A DNA stretch of 64,000 nucleotides from Basidiobolus meristosporus CBS 931.73. Lineage: Eukaryota; Basidiobolomycota; Basidiobolomycetes; Basidiobolales; Basidiobolaceae. The stretch is from positions 1 through 64,000 of the forward strand of contig MCFE01000235.1 of the NCBI GenBank assembly GCA_002104905.1. The letters run 5' to 3'. Within the stretch, counting starts at the first letter, position 1; each line of letters opens with the position of its first letter. The notes beneath the pieces are model-generated. The model had not been told where the DNA came from, did no database searches, and saw nothing but the letters and a program-made list of their open reading frames with translations. Shown in pieces: positions 52,864-63,436 of the stretch. A program made the translations under genes and the position numbers.

Positions 52864-53933
52864 TGTGGTGGGGTATAAGTCCAAGGGAGAGATACATCCA
52901 ACACTTCTTAAGTGTTTTGTGTGTGGGGTGTTCACTGGGTGCAATAACCTCTGGCAAAAGCTTGCTAGGAGTACTTGGGTTCTGTCTCTAATCTAATGGG
53001 AAGGGGAATAAAGCCACAAGCTTGTCAAGGGAAAACTATTGAGCTACAATCCCCAACTTAGTTGGTGTCTTAATAAAAGTATGTGCTGGGTTCAGTATCC
53101 TTTGAGATGACAATTTACTAAAGCTTCCAAAGTCAAAACAACTGTAAACTCCACCAGCAGCAATTTGATAAGAATGCTGCTATGGTCAATAGTTACAAAG
53201 ACAGAAAAGTATCTTTGCCTGTACAAGAACAAACTTGGGAAAGAATCAAATATAATAAAAGATACCTACTCTGAGTATTCCTCACAAGTAGTGCCTCCAA
53301 GGTCAGTTGGCTGTCAGTGCAGTTTCCTGGGAGTGTCCTGTGGTCTAGGGTTGGAAGTTCAGGTAGCAGCAGGTAGCAGTGATCACACTAATCAACAAGT
53401 TGGTATATTGATAACAGGGATGATGATTTATTGTTGAGGGATAGCCTCCCTTATATACTTTTCTTACTAGCTAAGTGATTACTAATCATAGTGTTCCAAA
53501 AGGTTCTGGATATCAATAGAAATCTTAATGACATCAGAATGACCTAAGAATGTTCTGAGTAGGTGCCGGAAGGTTTTAAGAGGCACAGCACATCCAACCA
53601 ATCAGGAATCAGTATTCTGAAACCTGTGTAACATGGGGATACCATATATGGTATGGAAATGGTAGGGATGGTGACACAGGTTGATCATGTGTCACGGGTA
53701 CTGGCGCGGGTACTTGCTTAATATAGAAGTGCTTATAGCTAATAAACTTACATAACGTGGGAGTAACTTATGCAATAAGGTAAGCAGGTGTGACAGTCAA
53801 CTGGCTTATGGGATAGCACTGATTGGGTAAGACAAATGGAATTAAACTAAAATAAGTGTAGTAGAAATATTGGGAAGTAGAAAATAAGGGAATGAGTACA
53901 TATGTCAGTGGGTGTCACTGTCACCCCACTACA
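52864..53933 (-). mobile_element. LTR-G copy 2, complete 1070 bp
   Basis: A minus-strand copy of LTR-G: plus strand TGTGGTGGGGTATAAG ... CACCCCACTACA, 1070 bp with no internal insertion. It includes the empty site for LTR-C (near 53230). Directly followed by the rearranged copy 53934-55008. Confidence 0.8.
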
Positions 53934-55008
53934 CCATGCTAACAGCCAACTGACCTTGGAGGCACTACTTGTGAGGAATACTCAGAGTAGGTATCTTTTA
54001 TTATATTTGATTCTTTCCCAAGTTTGTTCTTGTACAGGCAAAGATACTTTTCTGTCTTTGTAACTATTGACCATAGCAGCATTCTTATCAAATTGCTGCT
54101 GGTGGAGTTTACAGTTGTTTTGAATTTGGAAGCTTTAGTACATTGTCATCTCAAAGGATACTGAACCCAGCATATACTTTTATTAAGACACCAACTAAGT
54201 TGGGGATTGTAGCTCAATAGTTTTCCCTTGACAAGCTTGTGGCTTTATTCCCCTTCACATTAGATTAGAGACAGAACCCAAGTACTCCTAGCAAGCTTTT
54301 GCTAGAGGTTATTGCACCCAGTGAACACCCCACACACAAAACACTTGAGAAGTGTTGGACATATCTCTCCCTTGGACTTATACAACACCACAGCGGTTTC
54401 CTGGGAGTGTCCTGAGGTCTGGAGTTGGAAGTTCAGGTAGCAGCAGGTAGCAGTGATCACACTAACCAACAAGTTGGTATATTGATAAAAGGGATGATGA
54501 TTTATTGTAGAGGGATAGCCTCCCTTATATACTTTTCTTACTGGCTAAGTGATTACTAATCATGGTATTCCTGAAGGTTCCAGATATCAATAGAAATCTT
54601 AATAACATCAGAATGACCTAAGAATGTTCTAAGTAGGTACTTGAAGGTCCTAGGAGGCTCAGCACATCCAACCAATCAGGAATCAGTACTATGAAACCTG
54701 TGTAATATAGGGATACCAGATATTGAATGGAAATGGTAGGGATGGTGACATGGGTTGATCATGTGTCACAGGTACTGGCGTAGGTACTTGCCTAATATAG
54801 AAGCACTTATAGCTAGTAATCTTACACAAAGTGAGGGGTAACTTTTGCAATAAGGTATGCATGTGTGATAGTCAACCGGCTTATGGGATAGTACTGATCA
54901 GGTAAGACAAATGGGATAAAATTAAAATAAGTGTAGTAGAGATATAGGGAAGTAGCAAATATTGGAATGAGAGCATATGTCAGTGTGTGTCACTGTCACC
55001 CTACTACA
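53934..55008. mobile_element. LTR-G copy 3 with one half inverted
   Basis: About 1075 bp. Positions 53936-54392 are the inverted complement of 52864-53310, while 54393-55008 runs in the same direction as 53311-53933. The two halves of one element are thus in opposite orientation, with the breakpoint at GCTRACAGCC / GCGGTTTCCTGG. No clean duplication flanks the pair. Confidence 0.75.
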
Positions 55009-55224
55009 GTGCGCAGACATCATAGGAAGTATTATAAGGATTATGGCCAGTGTTCTGTCACACAAGTCATATTTGACCATTTATTGGTCATTACTGTACC
55101 AACAATATCTTGCTGGCCAGTTGATAATTCTGTATTGGCACCTGGCCATCTTTGTCACCTTTTGCAAACTTAGTCAGGTGAGTTTGTGATGCCGTTAGGC
55201 TCACCTCAGCCTTCTGAATAAGGC

Positions 55225-56104
55225 ATGCAGAGTGATAGCCTTGACAAAGAAGGTTCACTGATGGTTTTTGAGTCTATCTCCCCTAACAACAGTACCACAT
55301 ATGAGCCCAGTCAAATCCCTATATGCAATGAGACAACACCTGTTGAGACAAATGCCAAGGATACTCTATGGAGCCAAGTGAGCCCAGTAATCCATCTACT
55401 GGTGAATGATGTAATGTTGTGGCTAGAGAAGTGGTGCATTTCCACAAATATCAGTAATGGGGGCTCTGAGGATTTAATACTACTTTGTGCCAAAATCATA
55501 CCAGGATGCAACTTACTATGTACATGGTACAAGTGGACAACCATCATGCAGCTGGCAACATATGATCCAGAGACTGTCCTAAATCCAGCATGTGTTAACA
55601 GTGGCATGGCATTCACATCCAAAATGCTACCATTGCAATGTGTCTAAATTGTCAGGAATCCATTGCTCACACACCAGATATATTCCAGTCATACCCTGTC
55701 TGAGGAAGCTGATGCAGTCTGACAAATATTGCAAAGCTATACAGTACCGCACACAGTAACAATCAAGTGCAATCATATCTGATAAATTTGATGCCAAACA
55801 ATATAAACAGCTAAGAAGCAAGGGCTACTTTGAAGGTATGTATGGCCATGCCTTTGCCTCAGAACTTGATGGATTCTCATTAAACAAGTACTCTACCAGC
55901 AAATTCTGTTGACCACAGATTCTCATCAATCTGAATCTGCTGCCCATCTTATGGTATCAGAGCAATTATCTGATGGTAGTCTCACTGGTATCTGGGCCTA
56001 AATTACTGTCCAGCCTGGATAGCTACCTGTATCCATTGTTGGATGAATTTCTTATGCTTTCCAGTGGGATAACAGTATATGGCTGTAATGCAAAAGCGCA
56101 TAAC
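55225..56104 (+). pseudogene. Tnp2 transposase relic, copy 2, N-terminal and central part
   Basis: The frame at 55225-55647 extends the N-terminal side beyond what is readable in copy 1 (DKEGSLMVFESISPNN ... VTLWSQVSPVI ... LATYDPETVLNPACVNSGMAFTSK). The central region at 55660-56104 includes FDAKQYKQLRSKGYFEGM-like and LISGPK-like sequence in shifted frames. The zinc motif is damaged (CVNSGMAFTSK lacks the second Cys). Interrupted by a MITE at 56105. Confidence 0.65.
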
Positions 56105-56819
56105 AGACTTGCTTTGTTGGATAGCGCCAAATGATGCCATAGTGTGCCAAAGAGGCCAATTGAGCCTCTACCTGATCACAGAGTGTGAAACATAGCTCTG
56201 CATCATCATGCAAAGCAGCCCCTGTGTTTCACCCATTTTGTTGGAGAAAATCCATTTTTTGACCTTTTTTTTTGGATCAATGTTGTGCAGGATGGGTGAG
56301 AGCACAAACAGATTGAAGATATGCATCTGGTACTCAATACCCATGGTACTCTGAATCTAGCTCCTGTAGCTTGCATCATGTCACAAAAATGAATGGCACT
56401 ATCTTGGTCCACTGGTACTATCTGGCACTATAAGTGCTTTGTATAGATCTTACTTTAGGGCTAATAATTAATTATAGTGCCAGATAGTACCAGTGGATTA
56501 AGATAGTGCCATTCATTTTTGTAACATGACACAAGCTACAGGAGCTAGATTCAGAGTACCATGGGTATTGAGTACCAGATGCATATCTTTGGTTCTCCTG
56601 TGCTCTTATACATCCTGAGCTACATTGATCCACAAAAAAAGATCAAAAAATGGATTTTCTCCTGCGCAATGGGTGAAACACAGGGGCTGCTTTACATGAA
56701 GATGTAGAGCTATGTTTCACACTTTGTGGCCAAGTATAGGCTCACTTGACCTCTCTGGCACACTATGGCATCATTTGGCACTCATGGCCCAACGTGGCAC
56801 TATCCAATGGAACAAGTCT
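56105..56819. mobile_element. Palindromic MITE copy, older
   Basis: A 715-bp foldback element; left end AGACTTGCTTTGTTGG, right end CCAATGGAACAAGTCT. Flanks are AAC and ATT, so the duplication is no longer recognisable. The homologous empty site is near 24570-24590. Confidence 0.85.
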
Positions 56820-57458
56820 ATTATCTGCATTGAAGATGCCCCAGCCATCAGCAAGATAGCAGGTTTCTCCAGGCACAGTGTATGGTATTACTGCTGAATG
56901 TGTGAGATCCAGGGGATTTACTCCATAACTCACACACATTATTATTACCTAAACATCAGCACTTGAAACATGATCTTTCCACAGAGAGAATGTACAGAAG
57001 TCAGCATGCAATTACAGCAAAGTTGGCAAGCTATAAGCCATTGGCTAGAGTATGGATTCAATTCAAAGCCAGAGATACTGAAGATAGAGGGTATATGTTG
57101 GAGCACAAGGTTTAAACTGGGAGCAATGCATTTGCTTTTCAGCAATATCCCTACACTGATGACCAGGTTATACATGGGGCATTTTAAGCTAAATGAGCCC
57201 TTAAAGATACCGGAGAATTTGAGAGAATTGGCAAGATATTACAGAGTATCCGCTACCCTAAGTACTTCTCATGGGCTCCAATTAATATTCTTATGCATAT
57301 GCAACAATACAGATGCAAAGACTGGATGAACTGGATATGTATTTATTCAAGTGATGTTCTGAAGCCATTCCTACCAAGAGTACATTGGAAGCATTGGGAG
57401 TCATATGTGGACATTATAGGAATGTTTATCCAGAAGTGGATCACCAATGCCAACTTGA
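56820..57458 (+). pseudogene. Tnp2 transposase relic, copy 2, C-terminal part
   Basis: Aligns to 24590-24677 and then 28083-28621 of copy 1 without the Harbinger insertion (GAGATCCAGGGGATTTACTCC at 56905-56925). The frame at 56970-57329 (119 codons, MIFPQRECTEVSMQL...) is open but shifted relative to family blocks. It ends at CTTGA where copia-8 inserts. Confidence 0.6.
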
Positions 57459-57806
57459 TGTTGTAAAAATTTGTATTTCCACCTAAATATTCACCTACCT
57501 TAGTTGCTTAGATCATTACCTTCATATCCTAGAGAATACTGACCAAATTTCTTGTTGGGATTTACTTAGAATATTTTCACCAAATACCAGGTCCCCAGAA
57601 CATGAAAATTCCCAAAGTTGCCTAAACAGCCCCAAACTTTGCACACATGTTCTTGAGACCTTCCTTAGCCTATTCTACGTGCTTGTAATGCCATGACCAT
57701 GTAAAAGTATAAATGCTATGTTTACATTCAATGAATTATTAAGTGAAAACCACATAATCTACTTGTTATCCCAATCACTTCCAATATCTCCAAGACTCTT
57801 ACAACA
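57459..57806 (+). repeat. copia-8 5' LTR (family A)
   Basis: 348 bp, TGTTGTAAAAATTTG ... CTCTTACAACA. AGTATAAATGC (about 57708) is the probable promoter box, followed by a degenerate polyadenylation signal (CAATGAATT). Confidence 0.92.
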
Positions 57807-57818
57807 GGTTATGTGCCC
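57807..57818 (+). promoter_or_regulatory. copia-8 primer-binding site
   Basis: GGTTATGTGCCC directly after the LTR: the half-tRNA site of the family with one change (A to T). Confidence 0.75.
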
Positions 57819-57837
57819 CAAGCTGTCACTCTCTGCA

Positions 57838-58737
57838 ATGTCTACTAATGCTATTACTGGAATTTTTCCCTCTGCTGGAAAGTTGGATGGATCAAACTAC
57901 CAAGTATGGAAGGTGAAGATGAAGGTGCTGCTACAAGAAAGAGGCCTTTGGGATATTGTCACGGGAGAAGAATGCCCTCCCAAAGATGTGGGAGAGGAAG
58001 CCTTAAAGTACCAGAAGAAAGAACAAAGTGCCTTCAACTGCATTTGCCTCAATGTTAAAGACAAATTGCTAATTCAATGCTCAAGAGCAAAAATGGCAAA
58101 GAATGCCTGGGAGGCATTATAAGACACCTACCAGTCATGTTCAGCTGCTAAGAAAGTGTATCTGAGATGAAAATTTTTTACTACAAAGATGCTGCCAGGA
58201 GAAGAAATGAAAAATCTAATTAACAGAAATACCCTGCTGGTAGATGAGATGGAATCTGTGGGTGTAACAGCTACTGATGAGAATGTGATAGTTACCATCC
58301 TGAATAGCCTGGCAGACAAGCTTCAGGGCCTTGTATCAGCCCTAGAGTCCAGAACTGAAGATTTGATTATACATTATGTATATGGAAGGCTCCTGGTTGA
58401 AGAATCAAGAAAATCAAGCACCAATAAGAAGGAAGAGGAAAATGCTTTAATAAGCAATAATAGCCAACAAAGGAGGTACCCAAGACCCTACAAAGGCAAC
58501 AGCTACCTGTTTTGCAACTACCACAAAAAGAAAGGACATGCATCAGACTGGAGTCTCAAAAAGAGAGATTATCAGCAAAAGAAGCCTGAATATGGAAATC
58601 CTGCAACAGCTAAAGATAGACTAGTCATATCTGCACTGAATATGACAACAAACAAGAATTCTCAGACAAGGTATATTTACTCTGGAGCTTCTCAACACTT
58701 TACAGACCAAAAAGAACTTTTTACTCAGTAACAAGGA
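57838..58737 (+). pseudogene. copia-8 gag and protease start (broken)
   Basis: Gag starts at 57838 (MSTNAITGIFPSAGKLDGSN) and is open to a TAA at 58120 (after AKNAWEAL). A second in-frame stop lies near 58168. The 58189-58731 frame then carries LPGEEMKNLINRNTLL, the FQGLVSALESRTE-like block (LQGLVSALESRTE), and an altered zinc knuckle (FCNYHKKKGHASDWS, where the second and third Cys are His and Ser). It runs into the protease (YIYSGASQHFTDQKELFTQ, in which the active-site Asp is Tyr) before another stop. Multiple substitutions at key residues show it is inactive. Confidence 0.9.
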
Positions 58738-60617
58738 ATTCTAATTAAGAAGTTTTTCACGGGTGACAATAGAACACTTGATGCTGTGGGAGAAAGAACT
58801 ATCCAGGTAAGCCTTGGAAGCAGTGACGGAAGCCATACACTGACCTTTAAAGAGGTACTCTATGTACCAGAAATAGCCAAGAATCTTCTCTCTGTAAGCA
58901 AGGCCACAGCAGAAGGACTCAGTCAGTTTTGACAATTCTGGATGCAAGATCACAGATCAAGATGGTGCCCATATTGCTTTGGGCATCAGAGATCAGAATC
59001 TATACAAGTTGGCTTATATTCCATCATATCAGGAAGCCAATATGAATAACTTAAATGAAGAAACACCAATGCTTTGGCACAGGAGATTTGGAACATCAAT
59101 TTTGATAATTTGCGTAAAATGATCAAAGATCAGCTAATTTCTGGAGTAAAAACTGATCCCCAGCTAAATTGGAGCACGGTGAAGCCTGCATATATGGGAA
59201 ACAAGCCAGACAACTGTTTGAGAGCTCTGGGTTAATCAAAACTAAGAAAAAATTTGATCTAATTCACTCAGATCTGTGTGGACCTATGCAAAATTTATCC
59301 TTAGGCGGGATGAAGTATTTAATCACTTTTATTGACAATTATACAAGATACACATGGGTCTACTTCATGGAGAGAAAGGAAGAAGCTCTGTCTAAGTTCA
59401 GGGAGTTGAAAGCCATGGTGGAGAGAGAAACTGGTGAAAAAATCAAGAAAATACACTCTGACAATGGTGGAGAATAAGCCTCAAAACTCTTCATCCACTT
59501 CTCCAAAATTCATGGGATAAAGCAAGAGACCACTGTACCATACTCCCCACAGCAAAATGGGGTAGCCAAACATGCTAACAGATCAATAATTGATATGGCA
59601 AGCCCTATGATCCATGATCAAAAATTATCCTATGATTTTTGGGCGGAATCAGTTGCCACTGCTGTATATCTTAAAAGTAGGAGTTATAACAGAATACTTT
59701 GTGATTCTACTCCATTTGAAGCATGGTATGGATACAGATCAAGTGCAGAACATCTAAGAATATTTGGGTGTACAGCATATGCCAAGAAACTGCCTGGAAA
59801 TCAGTCAAAATTTGAGCCAAAAAGTATAAAATGCATATTTTTAGGCTTCTGCAATGAGAATAAAGCATACAGACTCTACATTACCAAAGCAAAGAAGCTA
59901 ATTAAGTCCAGGGATATGTTGTTTGATGAAAATGCAAAATTTTCACAAAAAATGACATCAAATGATGATGAAAATCTGATCTCAAATCCACCAATTGTCA
60001 GGATTGAATCAGCGCAAAACAATGAGTATTTTTTCACTCCAGAGAACTCTACAACCATGGTTCCGTCAGAATCAGTGCCCAGGAATATCCCAGTAGTGAT
60101 CACTCCAGTATCAAATGCCCAAAGATCCAATTGGACAAGAAATAACCCAAATTACTATATCACTGAGGGTACAAACTTAGCCTATGCCTACTTAGTCCAT
60201 ATTGATGAGCCCCAGACTGTAAAAAGGGCCCTAAATAGCCCTCAGACAAGGTTTTGGAGATCTGCAATGACTGATGAATATCAGGCCCTGATGGAAAATC
60301 AAACTTGGGACTTAGTCAAATTACCAATCAACCAAAAATCAATTGGATGCAGATGGGTCTTCAAGACAAAATACAAGGCTGATGGTACAATTGAAAGATA
60401 CAAAGCAAGACTTGTAGCCAAAGGATACTCTCAAACAAAAGGACTTGACTATACTGAGACCTTTGCACCGGTAGCCAAGTTTAATTCCATCAGATTAATA
60501 TTGGCTATTGCAGCCAAATATAAGTTTTTTATTCATCAAATGGATTTAAAAACTGCATTTTTGAATGGAGAACTTTGGTGCCATATGAAAGCCCTGACTT
60601 TCCTTATTAGCCTATAG
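58738..60617 (+). pseudogene. copia-8 integrase and truncated RT (broken)
   Basis: The integrase zinc domain and core follow the protease: KKKFDLIHSDLCGPMQN (first Asp kept) and SDNGGE (second kept). The Glu block reads QQNGVAKHANRS, where the catalytic Glu is Lys (near 59565). The frame at 59595-60617 holds the integrase C-terminal part (AEHLRIFGCTAYAKK), the linker and RT up to the MDLKTAFLNGEL block. There about 0.5 kb is deleted, removing the YVDD active site and joining to the RNase H start (WCHMKALTFLISL). Confidence 0.9.
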
Positions 60618-61275
60618 TCAGCAGTCTGATGTATATCATGCCTGGAACACGTTCAGATATCTCATATTCAGTGGGAGTTGTCATCCCACATAATCAGAGC
60701 TATGGATCTGATCATATTGCAGCAGCTAAGCAGATTTTTAGATACCTAAAAGGAACTGCTGATATCTGCCTAAGATACACTTATAAGGATTCAGAACAGG
60801 ATCTTGTGGGATATTCTGATACTGATTGGGGACAAAATTTAGAAGACAGAAGATCCACCACAGGATACACCTTTTTTACAATAAAGGAGCAAATTCATGG
60901 AATTCAAGAAAGCAACCAACTGTAGCACTTTCTACCACAGAGGCAGAGTATATGGCAGCCTGTGAAGCTACAAAAGAAGCAATGTGGTTAAGAGAGCTTT
61001 TTGCAGATTTAGGCCTATGTCAAAAAACGCCTATTACTTTATTTCAAGAAAATCAAGGATGTATACAATTAAGTAGAGATCCAACTTTTCATGCTAGAAC
61101 CAAGCACATAGATATTAGGCATCATTTCATACATAAAGCTATAGAGAATAACTTAGTCAGCTTAGCTTACTGTCCTGTAGATGAAACAATTGCAGACATA
61201 TTTACCAAACCATTAGCTAGAGACAAGTTTGAATATCTTAGGTCAAAATTAGGACTAGTCCATATGAACATTTAG
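60618..61275 (+). pseudogene. copia-8 RNase H
   Basis: RNase H in two overlapping frames (60629-60925 and 60826-61275): [67 protein letters not shown] and the terminal [22 protein letters not shown] single frameshift lies near 60880. It ends with a stop followed by the purine tract (GCTGAGTGGGAG) at 61275-61286. Confidence 0.9.
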
Positions 61276-61286
61276 CTGAGTGGGAG

Positions 61287-61634
61287 TGTGGCAAAAGTTT
61301 GTATTTCCACCTGAATATTCTCCTAACTTAGTCACTTAGATCATTACCTTCATATCCTAGAGAATATGACCAAATTTCTTGTTGGGATTTACTTAGAATA
61401 TTTTCACCAAAATACCAGGTACCCAGAACATAAAAATTCTCAAGGTTGTCCAAACAGACCCAAACTTTGCACACATGTTCTTGGGACCTTCCTTAACGTA
61501 TTCTACATGCTTGTTATGCCAAGACCATTTAAAAGTATAAATACTACTTTTACATTCAATAAATTGTTAAGTGAAAACCACATAATCTACTTGTTCTCCA
61601 AATCACTTCCAATATCTCCAAGACTCTTACAGCA
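61287..61634 (+). repeat. copia-8 3' LTR (family A)
   Basis: 348 bp, TGTGGCAAAAGTTTG ... CTCTTACAGCA, followed by CTTGA at 61635-61639. It differs visibly from the 5' LTR, so the insertion is older than copia-4. Confidence 0.92.
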
Positions 61635-61782
61635 CTTGACACATCTACAGCTGTTGTGCAAGGAGTTTGTGACAGGATTTGGGCAGCTATACTACAAGCA
61701 TAATGCTGAAAGCATAGATCTCTGCCACTACTGCATCCATTTTATCTCAAGAAAATCCAGGATATATGCCTGGGCAGAAGTC
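61635..61782 (+). pseudogene. Tnp2 relic, continuation of CACTA-like copy 2
   Basis: Aligns to 28617-28735 of copy 1 (CTTGACACATCTACAG, GTGCAAGGAG, CTATACTA.AAGCATAA). It ends near 61782 at a copia-9 fragment. Confidence 0.7.
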
Positions 61783-62390
61783 TAACTTTTCATGCCAGTT
61801 CTAAACATATAGATACTAGATAAGATAACATACATGAAACTATAGAAAATCACTTATTTAGCTTGGTATATTGTCCTAGATGAAATGATTGCAGACATAT
61901 TTACCAAACCATTAGCAAGAGACAGATTTAGATATTGGGTTAAAATTAGCACTAGTTGAGATGAGCATTTGTTGAGTGGGAGCATTGCAACAATTTGTAA
62001 TTCCACATAAATATCCGCCTAACTGGGTCACTTGGATTATTACCTTCAGATCTTAGTGAATACTGGCCAGATTTCTTGTTGGGATTTACTTACAATAGTT
62101 TCACCAAAATATCACAAACCCAGAACATGAGAATTGTCAAAGTTATCCAAACCACCCCAAACTTTGCATATCTGCTCTTAAGACCTTCCTGAGCCTATTT
62201 TTGTATATTCTATGCCAAGGCCATGTAAAAGAATCATCACTATTTTTACATTCAGTAAGTCTTTGAGTGGAAACAATATGATCAACTTGGCATACTAATC
62301 ACTTCTAGTACTCTCAAAACTCTTACAACAGGTTACCAGCCCCAAGCTGTCACTCTCTGCAGTGTCCACCACTGCTACTACTGGACCTAC
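61783..62390 (+). mobile_element. copia-9: RNase H end, LTR, PBS and gag start in one run
   Basis: Decayed family A copia. Positions 61783-61985 are the RNase H end (HASSKHIDTR-, [13 protein letters not shown]-like) with a GTTGAGTGGGAG purine tract. Positions 61986-62331 are an LTR (TGCAACAATTTGTAAT ... CTCTTACAACA). Positions 62332-62390 are a PBS (GGTTACCAGCCC) and the beginning of gag (GTCCACCACTGCTACTACTGG; ATG changed to GTG). Internal sequence on both sides of one LTR means two tandem elements shared it, or a rearrangement joined them. Confidence 0.78.
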
Positions 62391-62432
62391 TTATCCTCCT
62401 AATCACCTCCAATATCTCCAATACTCTGACAA
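62391..62432 (+). repeat. Family A LTR 3' tip
   Basis: About 40 bp, CCTCCTAATCACCTCC ... CTGACAACA: the last bases of another family A LTR joined to the copia-9 gag start. Confidence 0.65.
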
Positions 62433-63436
62433 CATACACAATTATTTCTGGGAGCAGATACCATTCATGTCCTCATTGAAAGCCCCTTTAGATGTATTAA
62501 GCCACAGCCCTGATCACACCTCAGCCTGGAATAAAACTCATGACAAAGCCTTTGAGTTGTCCTGCAGACTGCTTCCATAAACACCCACCTTATCCTATGC
62601 AGACTTTACTAGGACCTTTGTTGCAGCTACATATGCATCTAATGCTGTGTTAAGAGGAGTGCTCTTTCAGGATGAAGGCCAACTACTGTCTCACTGAATT
62701 ACTTTCTAAGCCAGATCCCTACAACCTGCTGAGAGAAGCTACTCAGCCACCAAGAAGGGGCTACTTGCCATAGTCTTTGCCTTAAGAGGTCTTATCAGTT
62801 GCAATGGGGTAACTCTTTATCTTGTACTTAGACTATTAAGCCCTTGTCTATATCTCCCCTCAAACAACTCTGATTCCAATGCTTATCAACTGGCTTGATA
62901 TTCTGCTAGATTATGAATCTACAAGTACTTATTGCCCAGGAATTCTTGACATCCTCCCTGACCACCTTTGAAGACTTCTTCCAACTTTTCCTTGGGAGTG
63001 ACACATTGTTACTGACATAATCAATAAGCTCACTGCAACCTCTAAAATAACTCTACAACTGAATTCAGTAACATGGAAAATCCCTCCTGCATATGATAGG
63101 AAAACAGTGTTACAGAGGAGCCACTTACTTCACCACTTTGAAGCTAGCAAACATTTGAAGAAGCTACATTATGATGGATATAATTGGCCAAATTTCAAAG
63201 CTGACTGCCTAGAGCATGTCAAGTCTTGCAGAGAATGTTACAATATAAGTCATAATGGATCTCACCCTTTGAGACCCATTCATGCAAACATTCCTGTGAA
63301 TCATGTTACAAAGGATATAGCTAGACTTTGCACCACTAGTGATGATGATAGTTGCTACCTCTTTGTAATTATGCATGTCTGCACACATTTTGTTTTCCTC
63401 AAAGCTATCCCAGACCCCTATGAAGAGTTATTATGA
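62433..63436 (+). pseudogene. gypsy-4 RNase H and integrase (different gypsy lineage)
   Basis: Plus-strand Ty3/gypsy pol. RT/RNase H junction: NYFWEQIPFMSSLKAPLDVL and WNKTHDKAFE near 62440-62550. RNase H relics follow. The integrase frame 63107-63436 (109 codons) reads LLHHFEASKHLKKLHYDGYNWP and CLEHVKSCRECYNIS (zinc domain), then HPLRPIHANIPVNHVTKDIARL and CYLFVIMHVCTHFVFLKAIPD (start of the core). The core's first acidic position (normally MDxx) is DIAR here, retaining Asp. A stop follows at about 63434. This lineage is clearly different from gypsy-1/2/3. Confidence 0.8.

Larger units (their letters stand above)
51396..57458 (+). mobile_element. CACTA-like (Tnp2) element copy 2, multiply interrupted
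   Basis: Collinear with copy 1: 51396-51493, 52207-52863, 55009-56104, 56820-57458, then 61635-61782 after copia-8. Interruptions are two MITEs, the LTR-G pair and copia-8. The gaps correspond to uninterrupted sequence in copy 1, so the insertions can be delimited. Conversely it lacks the Harbinger insertion of copy 1 (empty site 56901-56930). Confidence 0.75.
57459..61634 (+). mobile_element. copia-8, plus-strand full-length family A copia with RT deletion
   Basis: 4176 bp with 348-bp LTRs (57459-57806, 61287-61634) and a perfect duplication CTTGA (57454-57458, 61635-61639). The empty site is at 28617-28621. It is about 0.5 kb shorter than copia-2 owing to a deletion in RT near 60575. Gag, protease, integrase, partial RT and RNase H are in copia order with several stops. 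Confidence 0.94.
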
